From positions 876 to 33,717 of the forward strand of contig DACE01000016.1 of assembly GCA_002494645.1 (NCBI GenBank): a stretch of 32,842 bases of DNA. Direction: 5' to 3'. A model generated the notes under the pieces. It did not search any database. It saw only the letters and a program-made list of their open reading frames with translations, and had not been told where the DNA came from. The position numbers and the translations under genes were made by a program. This document shows, one piece after another, positions 16,530 to 24,363 of this stretch (position 1 is the first letter of the stretch; the number at the start of each line of letters is the position of its first letter). The stretch comes from Euryarchaeota archaeon UBA256 (GTDB lineage Archaea > Thermoplasmatota > Poseidoniia > Poseidoniales > Poseidoniaceae).

Positions 16530-17291
16530 ATGACTGAAAAGTTGTACCTCAAAACGCTTGACGCAGGTTATTATCAGCACTTTGATGCTGTTGTTACTGC
16601 TGTTGAGGGCAATAATATCGTCCTTGACCGCACCCTCTTCTACCCTCTTGGAGGAGGCCAACACTGGGACACTGGGACCCTCAGCGGACCCAACGGCAAC
16701 CTCGATGTAACGGAGGTTCGCGGTCGTCAAGCCGTCCATCATACGGTAGAGGACGCCCATCAATTGGAGCCAGGCGACGAAGTACGTGGTAGCATCGATT
16801 GGGAGACACGCTATGCGCACATGCGCATGCACACGGCGCAACACCTCGTAAGCGGAATCGTCTATGAACACTTCAACGGCGCGAGAACAGTCGGTAATCA
16901 AATCCACGCACACAGTTCTCGTATTGACTTCAACCCCATCGCATTTGATGAGGACATGCTCTCCATCCTGACAGAAGCAGTCAATCAACGCGTTGATGAA
17001 GCCTTACCTGTTACCGACAGTGTGATGACGAGGGCGGAGATTAACGCCATCATGCCGCCGGATCGAACCAACATGGACCTCCTTCCAAGCAGTGTTACTG
17101 AATTGAGAATTGTGCAAATTGGAAACCGTCTTGATATGTGCCCCTGTGCTGGAACTCACGTAACAAATTTAGAAGAGATTGGACACATCAACATTCTCGA
17201 AAAGAAGTCAAAAGGGAAAGGAACTCAACGAATCAAATACGACCTGATTGGATCGCCGCAATTACGGCAGCCCTACACAACAACACTCTAG
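16530..17291 (+). CDS. alaX: AlaX-type alanyl-tRNA editing protein
   Basis: This stand-alone relative of the AlaRS editing domain hydrolyses Ser-tRNA(Ala), and possibly Gly-tRNA(Ala), preventing serine misincorporation. It has 253 residues, the AlaX-M class length. The zinc ligands are visible as H101 and H105 in HTAQH and C206 and H210 in CAGTH. The substrate-side FYPLGGGQ loop is at 37-44. GGGGTGA stands about 8 bases upstream of the ATG at 16530. Its stop overlaps by 4 bases with the end of the convergent unknown gene. It lies 27 bases after the desaturase and may share its message. No C-terminal extension typical of AlaX-L is present. Confidence 0.93.
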   Translation: MTEKLYLKTLDAGYYQHFDAVVTAVEGNNIVLDRTLFYPLGGGQHWDTGTLSGPNGNLDVTEVRGRQAVHHTVEDAHQLEPGDEVRGSIDWETRYAHMRMHTAQHLVSGIVYEHFNGARTVGNQIHAHSSRIDFNPIAFDEDMLSILTEAVNQRVDEALPVTDSVMTRAEINAIMPPDRTNMDLLPSSVTELRIVQIGNRLDMCPCAGTHVTNLEEIGHINILEKKSKGKGTQRIKYDLIGSPQLRQPYTTTL

Positions 17292-18064
17292 AAGTCCAAG
17301 TCGTCATCGATCATTTTCTTGACGTCATCAAGGGCCTTTTTTAATTCCTTACGCTGGTCTTGTCGTTGTTTGAATTCAATCGCCTCAAAAATTTCAGCAA
17401 CCTGCTCGTCAATGGCTTCAGACTGAGCCGCAGCAGCATGAACTCGATCGGTGAGTTCTGTATCTTCCCCCAATCGCTCATCCCTGTTAACTTGGTCAAT
17501 GGGCCGACTTGGAATCGTCCTCCGCCCGTAATGCTGGTCGATCTCGCCACCCTCTAAATCCCACGTTGCAGCTCCAATATCAGCGGCTTCTCGTGCGTCG
17601 AGCGGTTGGTCTTTCCACGGATTTTGATTGGCAATATCCTGGAGAACATTCACCCCTTTCTTCCTCCTTTGTTGCTGAAAGACTTCATTGATGGACGCGG
17701 TGGTTGACGGTAATGGGGCATCGACCATCGAACCCGCTCGACGTTGCAATTCTCGAAGCACTGGACCATGAACTTCATCGTGGTCGTAATGGTGTGGGTC
17801 AGCAGCCATTGCCATGATCTCCTTACTGAGCTGAAAAAGTGGGTCATCGGGCGGGCCGGCTGCTAAAGTTTCACGTACACCGCGATGATGTGCGATGCAA
17901 GGACCACATCGCTTTGAACTCGCATCATCAGGGGCGTCGCACCATACACAGCAGGCTTGGAAGCCCAATTCCTGCATGGCTTTTCGCGGCATGGACATGG
18001 TGAACTCAAAGGGAGCACAGGGAATCGTCTTCATGAACTCTTGGACACGAGGATTCAAAGTCAT
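17288..18064 (-). CDS. Unknown protein with N-terminal Cys/His cluster and acidic coiled-coil tail
   Basis: I do not recognise this 258-residue protein. Near residues 35-60 a CCVWC motif is followed by CGPCIAHH, a pattern able to bind zinc. The middle is polar and repeatedly charged, with DPHHYDHDE near 90. The C-terminal 60 residues (EQVAEIFEAIEFKQRQ through ELKKALDDVKKMIDD) look like an amphipathic coiled coil ending in acidic DDDLDF. It has no signal peptide or membrane segment, so a cytoplasmic role is likely. The ATG at 18064 is chosen because it begins just before the conserved-looking part; an upstream non-ATG start to 18184 is unsupported. It faces the site-2 protease gene divergently and converges on alaX. 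Confidence 0.7.
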   Translation of the reverse strand: MTLNPRVQEFMKTIPCAPFEFTMSMPRKAMQELGFQACCVWCDAPDDASSKRCGPCIAHHRGVRETLAAGPPDDPLFQLSKEIMAMAADPHHYDHDEVHGPVLRELQRRAGSMVDAPLPSTTASINEVFQQQRRKKGVNVLQDIANQNPWKDQPLDAREAADIGAATWDLEGGEIDQHYGRRTIPSRPIDQVNRDERLGEDTELTDRVHAAAAQSEAIDEQVAEIFEAIEFKQRQDQRKELKKALDDVKKMIDDDLDF

Positions 18065-18236
18065 CCCTGAAATACAAGTGCCTATGGCGGGCAGGGATAA
18101 GAGAGCCGATATTCTGGACGATGACCCTTTCACCAACCGAAACAACACCTCCCGAATACGCCGCGTACACCAGCGGACTGACAATGAGGGAACGATTCAC
18201 TTTGAAACCTCACGGAGCAATCTGCCCCCAGCCTTT

Positions 18237-19046
18237 ATGCAGTTTTTCGGCCAAGATACGTGGCAGAAACCGAAACACCACACTGGTCCGTTGTGGCATT
18301 TCAGCGATGTTGAAAAGCAACACCTTCGTTTGGCCATGGGTGCTTTTACACTCGCACTCGGTTTCATGGCCGTGGGCGGTATCGGTGGAATTTCCATTTA
18401 CGGCTTTTCGACCTGGGTTGTGATGCTTCTCCTCTCGATGCCAGTGATGTTCATTGCCATAGGTCCAGCCTTTTTGTTTCATGAAATTGGACATAAATTG
18501 GTGGCCAAGAAAAACGGATGTTGGGCTGAATTCCGTGCAGACCCGAAGGGTTTGCAGTTCGGAGTTGCCATCTCATTCCTCATCGGCTTTCTGTTCATGG
18601 CACCAGGGGCCGTGATGGTTGCTGGCCTTGTCACACGCCGACAAAACGGGCACATTGCGGTGGCTGGACCACTCACCAACCTTGGCTTATTTCTGATCGG
18701 AATTCCTCTTTGGGGAATCATTCTCGGACTGACCGGCGCCTTTGACAACTTGCCCGATGCGGCACTCTTCGGTAGAACGTATCTCAGTGATGGTAGCCTT
18801 GTATGGCAGGCCATGTTGGTCGATGTTGGTGTTTATTGGCTGGGCGCAAATCTCATTCTTGGATTGTTCAACATGCTTCCCTTCGGCCCCCTTGATGGTT
18901 TGAAGGTCAAGGATTGGAACGAACAGGCCTTTTTTGGAGTCATCATGGTCTTCGCTGTTTTGGTATTCACGATGTTTACAGGCGTATGGTCACCGACCAA
19001 CGTCTTGCAGGCTGTCGCCGACCCTATCTCCAATTTGATTCGATGA
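18237..19046 (+). CDS. Site-2 protease family (M50) membrane metallopeptidase
   Basis: This intramembrane zinc protease cleaves membrane-embedded substrates. The chosen ATG gives 269 residues. The zinc site HEIGH is at 82-86 inside a hydrophobic helix, and the third ligand Asp is in NMLPFGPLDG near 215-224, the classic NxxPxxxLDG motif. About six hydrophobic segments surround them. There is no PDZ or CBS domain, so it is a minimal S2P. An ATG at 18084 would add 51 hydrophilic, basic residues, but leaves just 19 bases between the divergent starts, which is little room for promoters; it remains possible. Substrate and pathway cannot be read. The gene sits among secreted-protein genes. Confidence 0.85.
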   Translation: MQFFGQDTWQKPKHHTGPLWHFSDVEKQHLRLAMGAFTLALGFMAVGGIGGISIYGFSTWVVMLLLSMPVMFIAIGPAFLFHEIGHKLVAKKNGCWAEFRADPKGLQFGVAISFLIGFLFMAPGAVMVAGLVTRRQNGHIAVAGPLTNLGLFLIGIPLWGIILGLTGAFDNLPDAALFGRTYLSDGSLVWQAMLVDVGVYWLGANLILGLFNMLPFGPLDGLKVKDWNEQAFFGVIMVFAVLVFTMFTGVWSPTNVLQAVADPISNLIR

Positions 19047-19224
19047 GACATACCATCGGGTTGTTTGCTTGCAGCGACAGAAACCACGTGAAGCATTGGC
19101 CCTAACAGTAACATCCCAAACCGACTCCACGGGCACCTCATACACCCGCTCATAGATTCAGAAGACACTCAGGAAGTATCCTCAACGGACACTTCATTGA
19201 ATGCTAGGTAAGATGACGATTCCA

Positions 19225-20997
19225 TCAGAGGTATGCATTCCTAACGGGCGTCTCATCGAGGTGGAAGAAGGAGTAGGTTGCCCACCAGGTAATGGTGTCG
19301 AGGGCGTCTACAAGGTTGCTCGTACCGCTTTGTTCATCACCGTAGTCTTTCCCAGTTGTATCCATCCAGTCGATCATTTCATCCACGGTATCACAAGTTT
19401 GGTGATAACACCAATATCCGTCAACGAGGCCACCAAAACCCATGGTTACGGTCCCGAGATTATCTTGGAAGGTAGCGTGGTCTGAACGAGCCGTAGTATC
19501 CTCATAGACGATGATTTCAGGACGGTCCTTTGCCATCCAATCGTCAACTTTCCAAGTTCCGGCATCATAGCCTGTGCCGATGAGTGGAGCCATTTGTTCT
19601 TCAACGCCAATGGCATCTGAACCAATCCACATGGCAAGGCCGACCATACCGGGTTGATTCATCACATCATGGTCGAGGCTCGGGCCGATGTAGACGCGCA
19701 TTGGCCACACCTCCTCGTCTTTGGGATAACCATCCGGGTCAATAGCAGGCTGCGGGTCACAATCCCCCTCGCCTCCACCGTGACCGTTACCACACGGTGC
19801 ACCGCCACCACCCGGCCAGTTAACTCCAGCCATATCGAGATTCACATAATTGGTAACTTCGACATTGGGGTTGTCTTCCTTTACCCAATAATCCGTCCAG
19901 AAATCACTTCCGCGCTTTCCACCTTCTTCACCCGACCACAAACAGAATACCATGGTGTTGCGGGTGTTGTAATTGGCCATTGCTTCAGCCACAGTGAGCA
20001 CCATACTGGTTCCAGCGGTGTTGTCGTATGCACCCACGCGGGTTCCGTATGTTCTTCCGAAAATATGCGGATCTAACATTCCAGCGTTCGCAGGCGGGGC
20101 GATATCAAAATGGGCACCGAAGACCATCCATTTGTCGGGATTTACATCACCATAACGGTATCCACAGATGTTGTAGGCTTCTGGGTTTTGAGCACCCGTC
20201 ATGAGGGAATCGTAGGTGAATCGTTGGGTGATGACCTCTAAACCGAAATTCTCCAATGTTTGTATTAGATACAAAGCGGCATCTTCGTAGGCAATGTTTC
20301 CTTGTCCTGCCCAACGGTCAAGGTAGCCCAAAGCACCATCAGCTCCATCGGAAGGGTCGGCAGATTCATCTGAAAGCATCGAGAGATAATTGAAGGTCGT
20401 CCGCCCGTCAACAACACCGGTTGAATGTCGTCCTCCTTCAGCTTCCCCGTAGGCCGGTGCAACGGCTCGTTCGATAGCGATTCGCAGGGTCAGAGCGGGC
20501 CCCCCACTTTCATTCGAGGGCTGAACGGTGTTCAGGGTCCCATTTATTGGGGCCACCCTCATAATCCCTGGATTATCACTTCGCTCATGACCGTCACGGT
20601 CGTACCAGGTTCTCCATGATTCCTCGAGGGCACGAATGGGCCAGTGCTCTCGTCCGTAGTCCCCGATCAGCACGACGGCTGTGTCGGTCCGGGGCGGTGC
20701 GAGAACGGACAGAAGAATCGATTCCCCCTCCTTCAAATCAACAACGGTTGAATTCTGAACGAAACCGGTCTCTTGGTTCTTGATGAGGTAGGGGACAAAG
20801 GCGGAAAGGTCCGTTTCAGCAGCGATTGTGAGCCCTTGGAATACACCACCAGTCAACACTTCCGGCGTGACGATAACGTCACTGGTCGAACGAGGTCCAT
20901 TCTCTTCTCCTTCACCAAAACAACCAGCCAACGGGGCGAGTAACATGAGGGTGACAAGCAGACAGGCTTGTCCGTAGCGTTGCCGCATCATGAACAT
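19225..20997 (-). CDS. Secreted M28-family metallopeptidase lipoprotein (copy 1)
   Basis: This extracellular aminopeptidase-like zinc enzyme has 590 residues. The signal peptide ends in LAPLAGC (Cys26), a lipobox, so it is membrane-anchored on the outside. Residues about 40-230 are a beta-rich domain without a recognised name. The M28 catalytic region runs from about 230: H296 in GAHFD, D325 in AYDN, E357-E358 in SGEEG, D388 in NLDMAG and H532 in WCYHQTCD, a full set of metal and catalytic residues. A Gly/Cys-rich insert lies at 394-413. The gene is paralogous to the one at 24364. ATGs at 20991 and 20988 are close alternatives; a GAAGGTGG site lies about 10 bases upstream of 20997. Confidence 0.88.
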   Translation of the reverse strand: MFMMRQRYGQACLLVTLMLLAPLAGCFGEGEENGPRSTSDVIVTPEVLTGGVFQGLTIAAETDLSAFVPYLIKNQETGFVQNSTVVDLKEGESILLSVLAPPRTDTAVVLIGDYGREHWPIRALEESWRTWYDRDGHERSDNPGIMRVAPINGTLNTVQPSNESGGPALTLRIAIERAVAPAYGEAEGGRHSTGVVDGRTTFNYLSMLSDESADPSDGADGALGYLDRWAGQGNIAYEDAALYLIQTLENFGLEVITQRFTYDSLMTGAQNPEAYNICGYRYGDVNPDKWMVFGAHFDIAPPANAGMLDPHIFGRTYGTRVGAYDNTAGTSMVLTVAEAMANYNTRNTMVFCLWSGEEGGKRGSDFWTDYWVKEDNPNVEVTNYVNLDMAGVNWPGGGGAPCGNGHGGGEGDCDPQPAIDPDGYPKDEEVWPMRVYIGPSLDHDVMNQPGMVGLAMWIGSDAIGVEEQMAPLIGTGYDAGTWKVDDWMAKDRPEIIVYEDTTARSDHATFQDNLGTVTMGFGGLVDGYWCYHQTCDTVDEMIDWMDTTGKDYGDEQSGTSNLVDALDTITWWATYSFFHLDETPVRNAYL

Positions 20998-21097
20998 GCG
21001 TCGTGGTCCACCTTCTCAAGTCCTACCCTCAAGTGAGCCGATTCTTTGATAGGGGAGCAGGCCCATATTCAACATGAGAACATGAAACATCCACCAC

Positions 21098-21106
21098 AAA
21101 AAGAAA
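21098..21106 (-). terminator. T-rich candidate terminator downstream of the glycosylated membrane protein gene
   Basis: TTTCTTTTT on the minus strand lies about 90 bases after the stop at 21193. Archaeal terminators are often simple T-runs. A weak GCCC/GGGC hairpin lies nearer the stop. Confidence 0.3.
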
Positions 21107-21192
21107 TCAGCAGCACAGCGTCACGCACCCTCTTTGCCCGCTTTTTACTCGAAGCGGTCAATGATGTGCGATGCCCGTTGATTGAGGGCTAA

Positions 21193-21870
21193 TCACTCCT
21201 CTTCATTCACGTGAACTGAAGCCAGCCCCTTGTCTTCCAAACGGTCTTTTCGTATCGAGAGTGACAAGAATACGATGCCGATGAAGGCAACAACAGCGAG
21301 GAGTTGCAGTACGGCCTCGTCTGAGATACCATCAGACCCAATCTCTTCAACGATGGCGGCATTGTCTTCACAACCCGCTCCAAAACAATCTCCAGGTGAA
21401 GGGCCGTCTTCTTCATGCACGTCTTCGTGCAGGTAAATGGTGTAATTCCAAACCGTTGTCGTTGCGTTCTGTGTCCGCTCAATCCAATAGGTGTAATTGC
21501 CAGTACTTGCATTTCCGAGGAAGACATAGGTGCTTGATACAACACACGTTTCGTCCACTAAGGACCCGTTTTCATCAAGGTCACACGCCTCCACCATCAC
21601 TTCTGATTCAAAGTCAATACTGGCGTTGAAAACACCGTCTTGATCGACGTCAAGGCGGGCGACCATTGTGGAATTCTCCGTACTATCTTCCATCTTGAAC
21701 CACATTGCGTTGCCTTGAACAAAGGAAGGGTCGGTGATGTTGCCGTAGACTGCACCGTCATCAAGGAGGATCACAGAGAGCGTCTTTTGTTCGTGGGCTT
21801 GCATTCCCGGCAATCCCATGAGCCCCAACATCATGATGCAGAAGCACATGGCGAACATGGACTTGCCCAT
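21193..21870 (-). CDS. Single-pass surface protein rich in N-glycosylation sequons
   Basis: I do not recognise the family. With the ATG at 21870 it has 225 residues: a signal peptide (MFAMCFCIMMLGLMGLPG), an external domain, one membrane helix near 192-208 (LLAVVAFIGIVFLSL) and a short charged cytoplasmic tail. The external part holds eight Asn-X-Ser/Thr sites (NIT, NST, NAS, NGS, NAS, NYT, NAT, NYT) and a DVDQDG segment like a calcium-binding loop. Pairs of Cys (CDL/CVV and CFGAGC) may form disulfides. An ATG at 21894 adds eight residues and is possible. It is divergent from the LVIVD gene, with 58 bases between, and precedes the first M28 gene on the same strand by 195 bases. Confidence 0.75.
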   Translation of the reverse strand: MGKSMFAMCFCIMMLGLMGLPGMQAHEQKTLSVILLDDGAVYGNITDPSFVQGNAMWFKMEDSTENSTMVARLDVDQDGVFNASIDFESEVMVEACDLDENGSLVDETCVVSSTYVFLGNASTGNYTYWIERTQNATTTVWNYTIYLHEDVHEEDGPSPGDCFGAGCEDNAAIVEEIGSDGISDEAVLQLLAVVAFIGIVFLSLSIRKDRLEDKGLASVHVNEEE

Positions 21871-21928
21871 AGTCTGCGGGGAACGAGGGGTCATAAAGAC
21901 CAAACGGAGGAAAGAGTTCACGAAGTAC

Positions 21929-23707
21929 ATGGGCGGGAAAGAAATTGCGTTGGGACTCTTCGTACTCCTCTTTGCATCTTCAGCGGCGCTCCTTCTCTTG
22001 GGTGACGAAGCCAACACATCACAGGTGAATGAAACCTTAATTTCCAGCGGAGACCCCCTTTTCCAAGGAGAAGGGCATGACCACAAAAACGCCAGTCAAC
22101 ACATGGCTGGAACCGACAATATGGAACTGCTTGATTTCAATCCCCTTAGCACCCCGGGTAATGCTGAAGTCCAAGTAGCCACGACACCCGATGGCCGCAC
22201 CTATGCTTACTTGGCTGGCTGGAATGACATGCACATTGTTGACGTCACCGACCCCGAGAACACCGAAGTCGTGGGAGTTTTCAAAGACCCAAACACCCAA
22301 GTTCTTGATGTCAAATACCTCGAATATAACGGGCGAGAGTACATTCTTCAACAAAATCAACTGATCGACCCTGGAAATTCCGACCCCAATGTGGGGGAAT
22401 GGAGTGACCCGACCCAAGTATCAGCCCTGTTGATCGACGTGACCGATAAAACCAATCCAACCCTCATCGATTCATGGTACGATAGCGACCACCCAAGCGG
22501 CCCACATAACCTCTATACGCACATGATTGACGGTGAATGGTATGTTTTTATCGCAAATCCAGATTATAATGAATGCAACGATGCCATCGGCGAAGCCTGT
22601 GGTGGCGTAACGATAGTCCATCTCAACCTTGACGGGTCAGCAGCACGCAACCTCCCCGGCGTTCCACTCAGTGGGGCAGGTCATACGATGATCAAGGTGG
22701 GCGAATACGAAGTTGCTTGGGATACAACCCGGGGAGGTTGGATTTACATTCACGATATGACCGTTCAGACTTGGCCTGGAGAAGATGCCAACGACCCGAG
22801 ATTTGGAAGGACGTTCATCTACGGAAGTTACTGGGAAGCCGGCCTCCGGATTGCCGATGTGACCGATGTCCCCCATCCAGTCAACTCTCCAGGAGCCTAC
22901 ACCCTTCATGCCACGACCTGCAAAGCGGGGCAGGGTAACCCGCTGATGTGTCGTTGGCGAGCTCCCGAGGTTGGATTGTGGATGGATTTCCTCGACATGG
23001 ATGAAGACGGCCAACCCGATAGCGGAACTACGGGTAATGAAAACGGCGGGCGCGTATCCTACATTCACTACGCAGAACCCTTCCCCGAGATGCTTGACCT
23101 TTCCCACCTTGGTTATTCTGATGAACCTGTCCACATGGTGACAGCAGCTGTTGAAGTTCTTTCTACAAATGTAGGAACGGGCATCATTTACTTAATCGAT
23201 ACAACGGAGTACACGCTTGAAGACGGGCAATTCAAATTCCAACCCAAACTCATACGAGATTGGGAAATTCCCTACGCCGAAGAACACTGCTACGGCGCTG
23301 ATTGTGAAGCCCATCCCAACGGCGATGAGTGGCTTCTTTTCTCACCACACAACCTTGACAGTGCATACTTTGAGACCACCGAAGAGACCGACCAAAGTCG
23401 CGGAGGAACCTGGGACGGTCGGTTGTACATCTCTCACTATCATGCTGGACTTTGGGTCATTGACATTGAAACATTGGTCGCACCCACCGAACCCGACGAC
23501 AGAATTGCAACCAATGCGGAGGCTACAGTAGCCTACTATCTCCCTCACGGTGAAGATGGAACGCCCCTTGATTCAAGCTTCTATGACTTCGGGTGGGTAC
23601 CCTTCCTCTGGGCGGTAGAACACCATGACGGTATCACATATGCCTCGTGTATCTCCACAGGGCTGTACCTCGTTCAACTTGACATTGACGAACCGTATCG
23701 ACGCTGA
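21929..23707 (+). CDS. Secreted LVIVD-repeat (beta-propeller-like) protein
   Basis: This large extracellular protein has 592 residues from the ATG at 21929. The N-terminus is a signal peptide or membrane anchor (LFVLLFASSAALLLL). Repeated strands of the LVIVD type follow, such as AYLAGWNDMHIVDVTDPENT near 92-111, LLIDVTDKTNPTLIDSW near 169-185 and a LYISHYHAGLWVIDIE block near residues 506-521, predicting a beta-propeller. His-rich and acidic segments such as GEGHDHKNASQH occur near the start of the mature chain. Cys pairs (CNDAIGEAC and CKAGQGNPLMC) suggest disulfides. Its function is unknown; family members are surface or periplasmic. The SCO-like gene follows at once with its ribosome site overlapping this stop codon. 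An upstream in-frame start at 21818 lacks a signal-like sequence. Confidence 0.82.
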   Translation: MGGKEIALGLFVLLFASSAALLLLGDEANTSQVNETLISSGDPLFQGEGHDHKNASQHMAGTDNMELLDFNPLSTPGNAEVQVATTPDGRTYAYLAGWNDMHIVDVTDPENTEVVGVFKDPNTQVLDVKYLEYNGREYILQQNQLIDPGNSDPNVGEWSDPTQVSALLIDVTDKTNPTLIDSWYDSDHPSGPHNLYTHMIDGEWYVFIANPDYNECNDAIGEACGGVTIVHLNLDGSAARNLPGVPLSGAGHTMIKVGEYEVAWDTTRGGWIYIHDMTVQTWPGEDANDPRFGRTFIYGSYWEAGLRIADVTDVPHPVNSPGAYTLHATTCKAGQGNPLMCRWRAPEVGLWMDFLDMDEDGQPDSGTTGNENGGRVSYIHYAEPFPEMLDLSHLGYSDEPVHMVTAAVEVLSTNVGTGIIYLIDTTEYTLEDGQFKFQPKLIRDWEIPYAEEHCYGADCEAHPNGDEWLLFSPHNLDSAYFETTEETDQSRGGTWDGRLYISHYHAGLWVIDIETLVAPTEPDDRIATNAEATVAYYLPHGEDGTPLDSSFYDFGWVPFLWAVEHHDGITYASCISTGLYLVQLDIDEPYRR

Positions 23708-23712
23708 GGTGA
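23706..23712 (+). promoter_or_regulatory. Shine-Dalgarno site for the SCO-like gene, pointing to a CTG start
   Basis: GAGGTGA overlaps the stop codon of the LVIVD gene. It is 4 bases from an in-frame CTG at 23717, but 19 from a TTG at 23732 and 25 from the first ATG at 23738. The spacing favours CTG and implies translational coupling. Confidence 0.5.
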
Positions 23713-23716
23713 GACG

Positions 23717-24361
23717 CTGCGACACTATCTTTTGGCAATGTTCCTCGCTGGCACACTCCTGTTAGCAGGCTGCGTTGCTCCAGACGCCCCGAGGTGGGAG
23801 CCGAATGGCGAGTTTATCGACTCTGTCAAAGTATCTGATTTCACCCTTCAAACCAGCGAGGATACGCCATGGACATATTCAGAAAACGCCTCAAACACAA
23901 CCCTCGCCATCGCCTTCTTATTCACAAATTGCATAGATATTTGCCCGATTGTCACGCACAACATGAAGTGGGTACAATCCCAACTAAACGAGGAAGAACT
24001 CAACAAAACCACTTTCCTCACCATCACCGTTGACCCGTGGAGGGACAACGTCACAACCCTTCACCAATGGAAAACAGGCTCCAAGAGCCAATGGACTCAC
24101 CTCACCGTCACCAACAACGACAGTGATAGCCCTGAAATGAAGGCTATTCAAGACGTTTGGGTGAACTTTGGCGTAGGACTCTCCATTGAAGAGGCCGGTA
24201 CAAATTCATCTGCACGCCACCATCCTGGCGACTATACGGTCAACCATTCAACAGGCACCATTCTCGTCGATCGCTTTGGCTATCAGCGCGTATGGTGGGG
24301 CGATAACGATTGGATTCTCGACCTCTTCCTCGAAGACCTTCGCTACCTTCACACGCTGTGA
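23717..24361 (+). CDS. SCO1/SenC-type copper-binding thioredoxin-fold lipoprotein
   Basis: This is a relative of SCO proteins, which deliver copper to the Cu-A site of cytochrome c oxidase or act as thiol redox factors. With the CTG start it has 214 residues and a convincing signal: Arg-His at positions 2-3, a hydrophobic core, and lipobox LLAGC (Cys19). The metal motif CxxxC is FTNCIDICP, and the third ligand is His in DYTVNHSTG. Strands ITVDPWRD and TILVDRFGY fit the fold. Many Asn-X-Ser/Thr sites suggest export and glycosylation. ATG at 23738 would leave almost no n-region. It forms a pair with the LVIVD gene and ends 2 bases from the convergent M28 gene. Confidence 0.85.
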   Translation: MRHYLLAMFLAGTLLLAGCVAPDAPRWEPNGEFIDSVKVSDFTLQTSEDTPWTYSENASNTTLAIAFLFTNCIDICPIVTHNMKWVQSQLNEEELNKTTFLTITVDPWRDNVTTLHQWKTGSKSQWTHLTVTNNDSDSPEMKAIQDVWVNFGVGLSIEEAGTNSSARHHPGDYTVNHSTGTILVDRFGYQRVWWGDNDWILDLFLEDLRYLHTL

Positions 24362-24363
24362 GG

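Noticed and set aside
19047..19224. Possible gene or RNA in the convergent gap
   Set aside because: Neither strand shows a start, a motif or a tRNA-like cloverleaf; frames entering it belong to shadows of the flanking genes.
20998..21192. Possible small RNA between two minus-strand genes
   Set aside because: Only a weak hairpin and a T-run are visible, best read as a terminator region.
21396..21629. Open frame on the plus strand opposite the glycosylated surface protein
   Set aside because: Arg/Ser-rich shadow composition, while the minus-strand frame has a signal peptide, sequons and a membrane helix.
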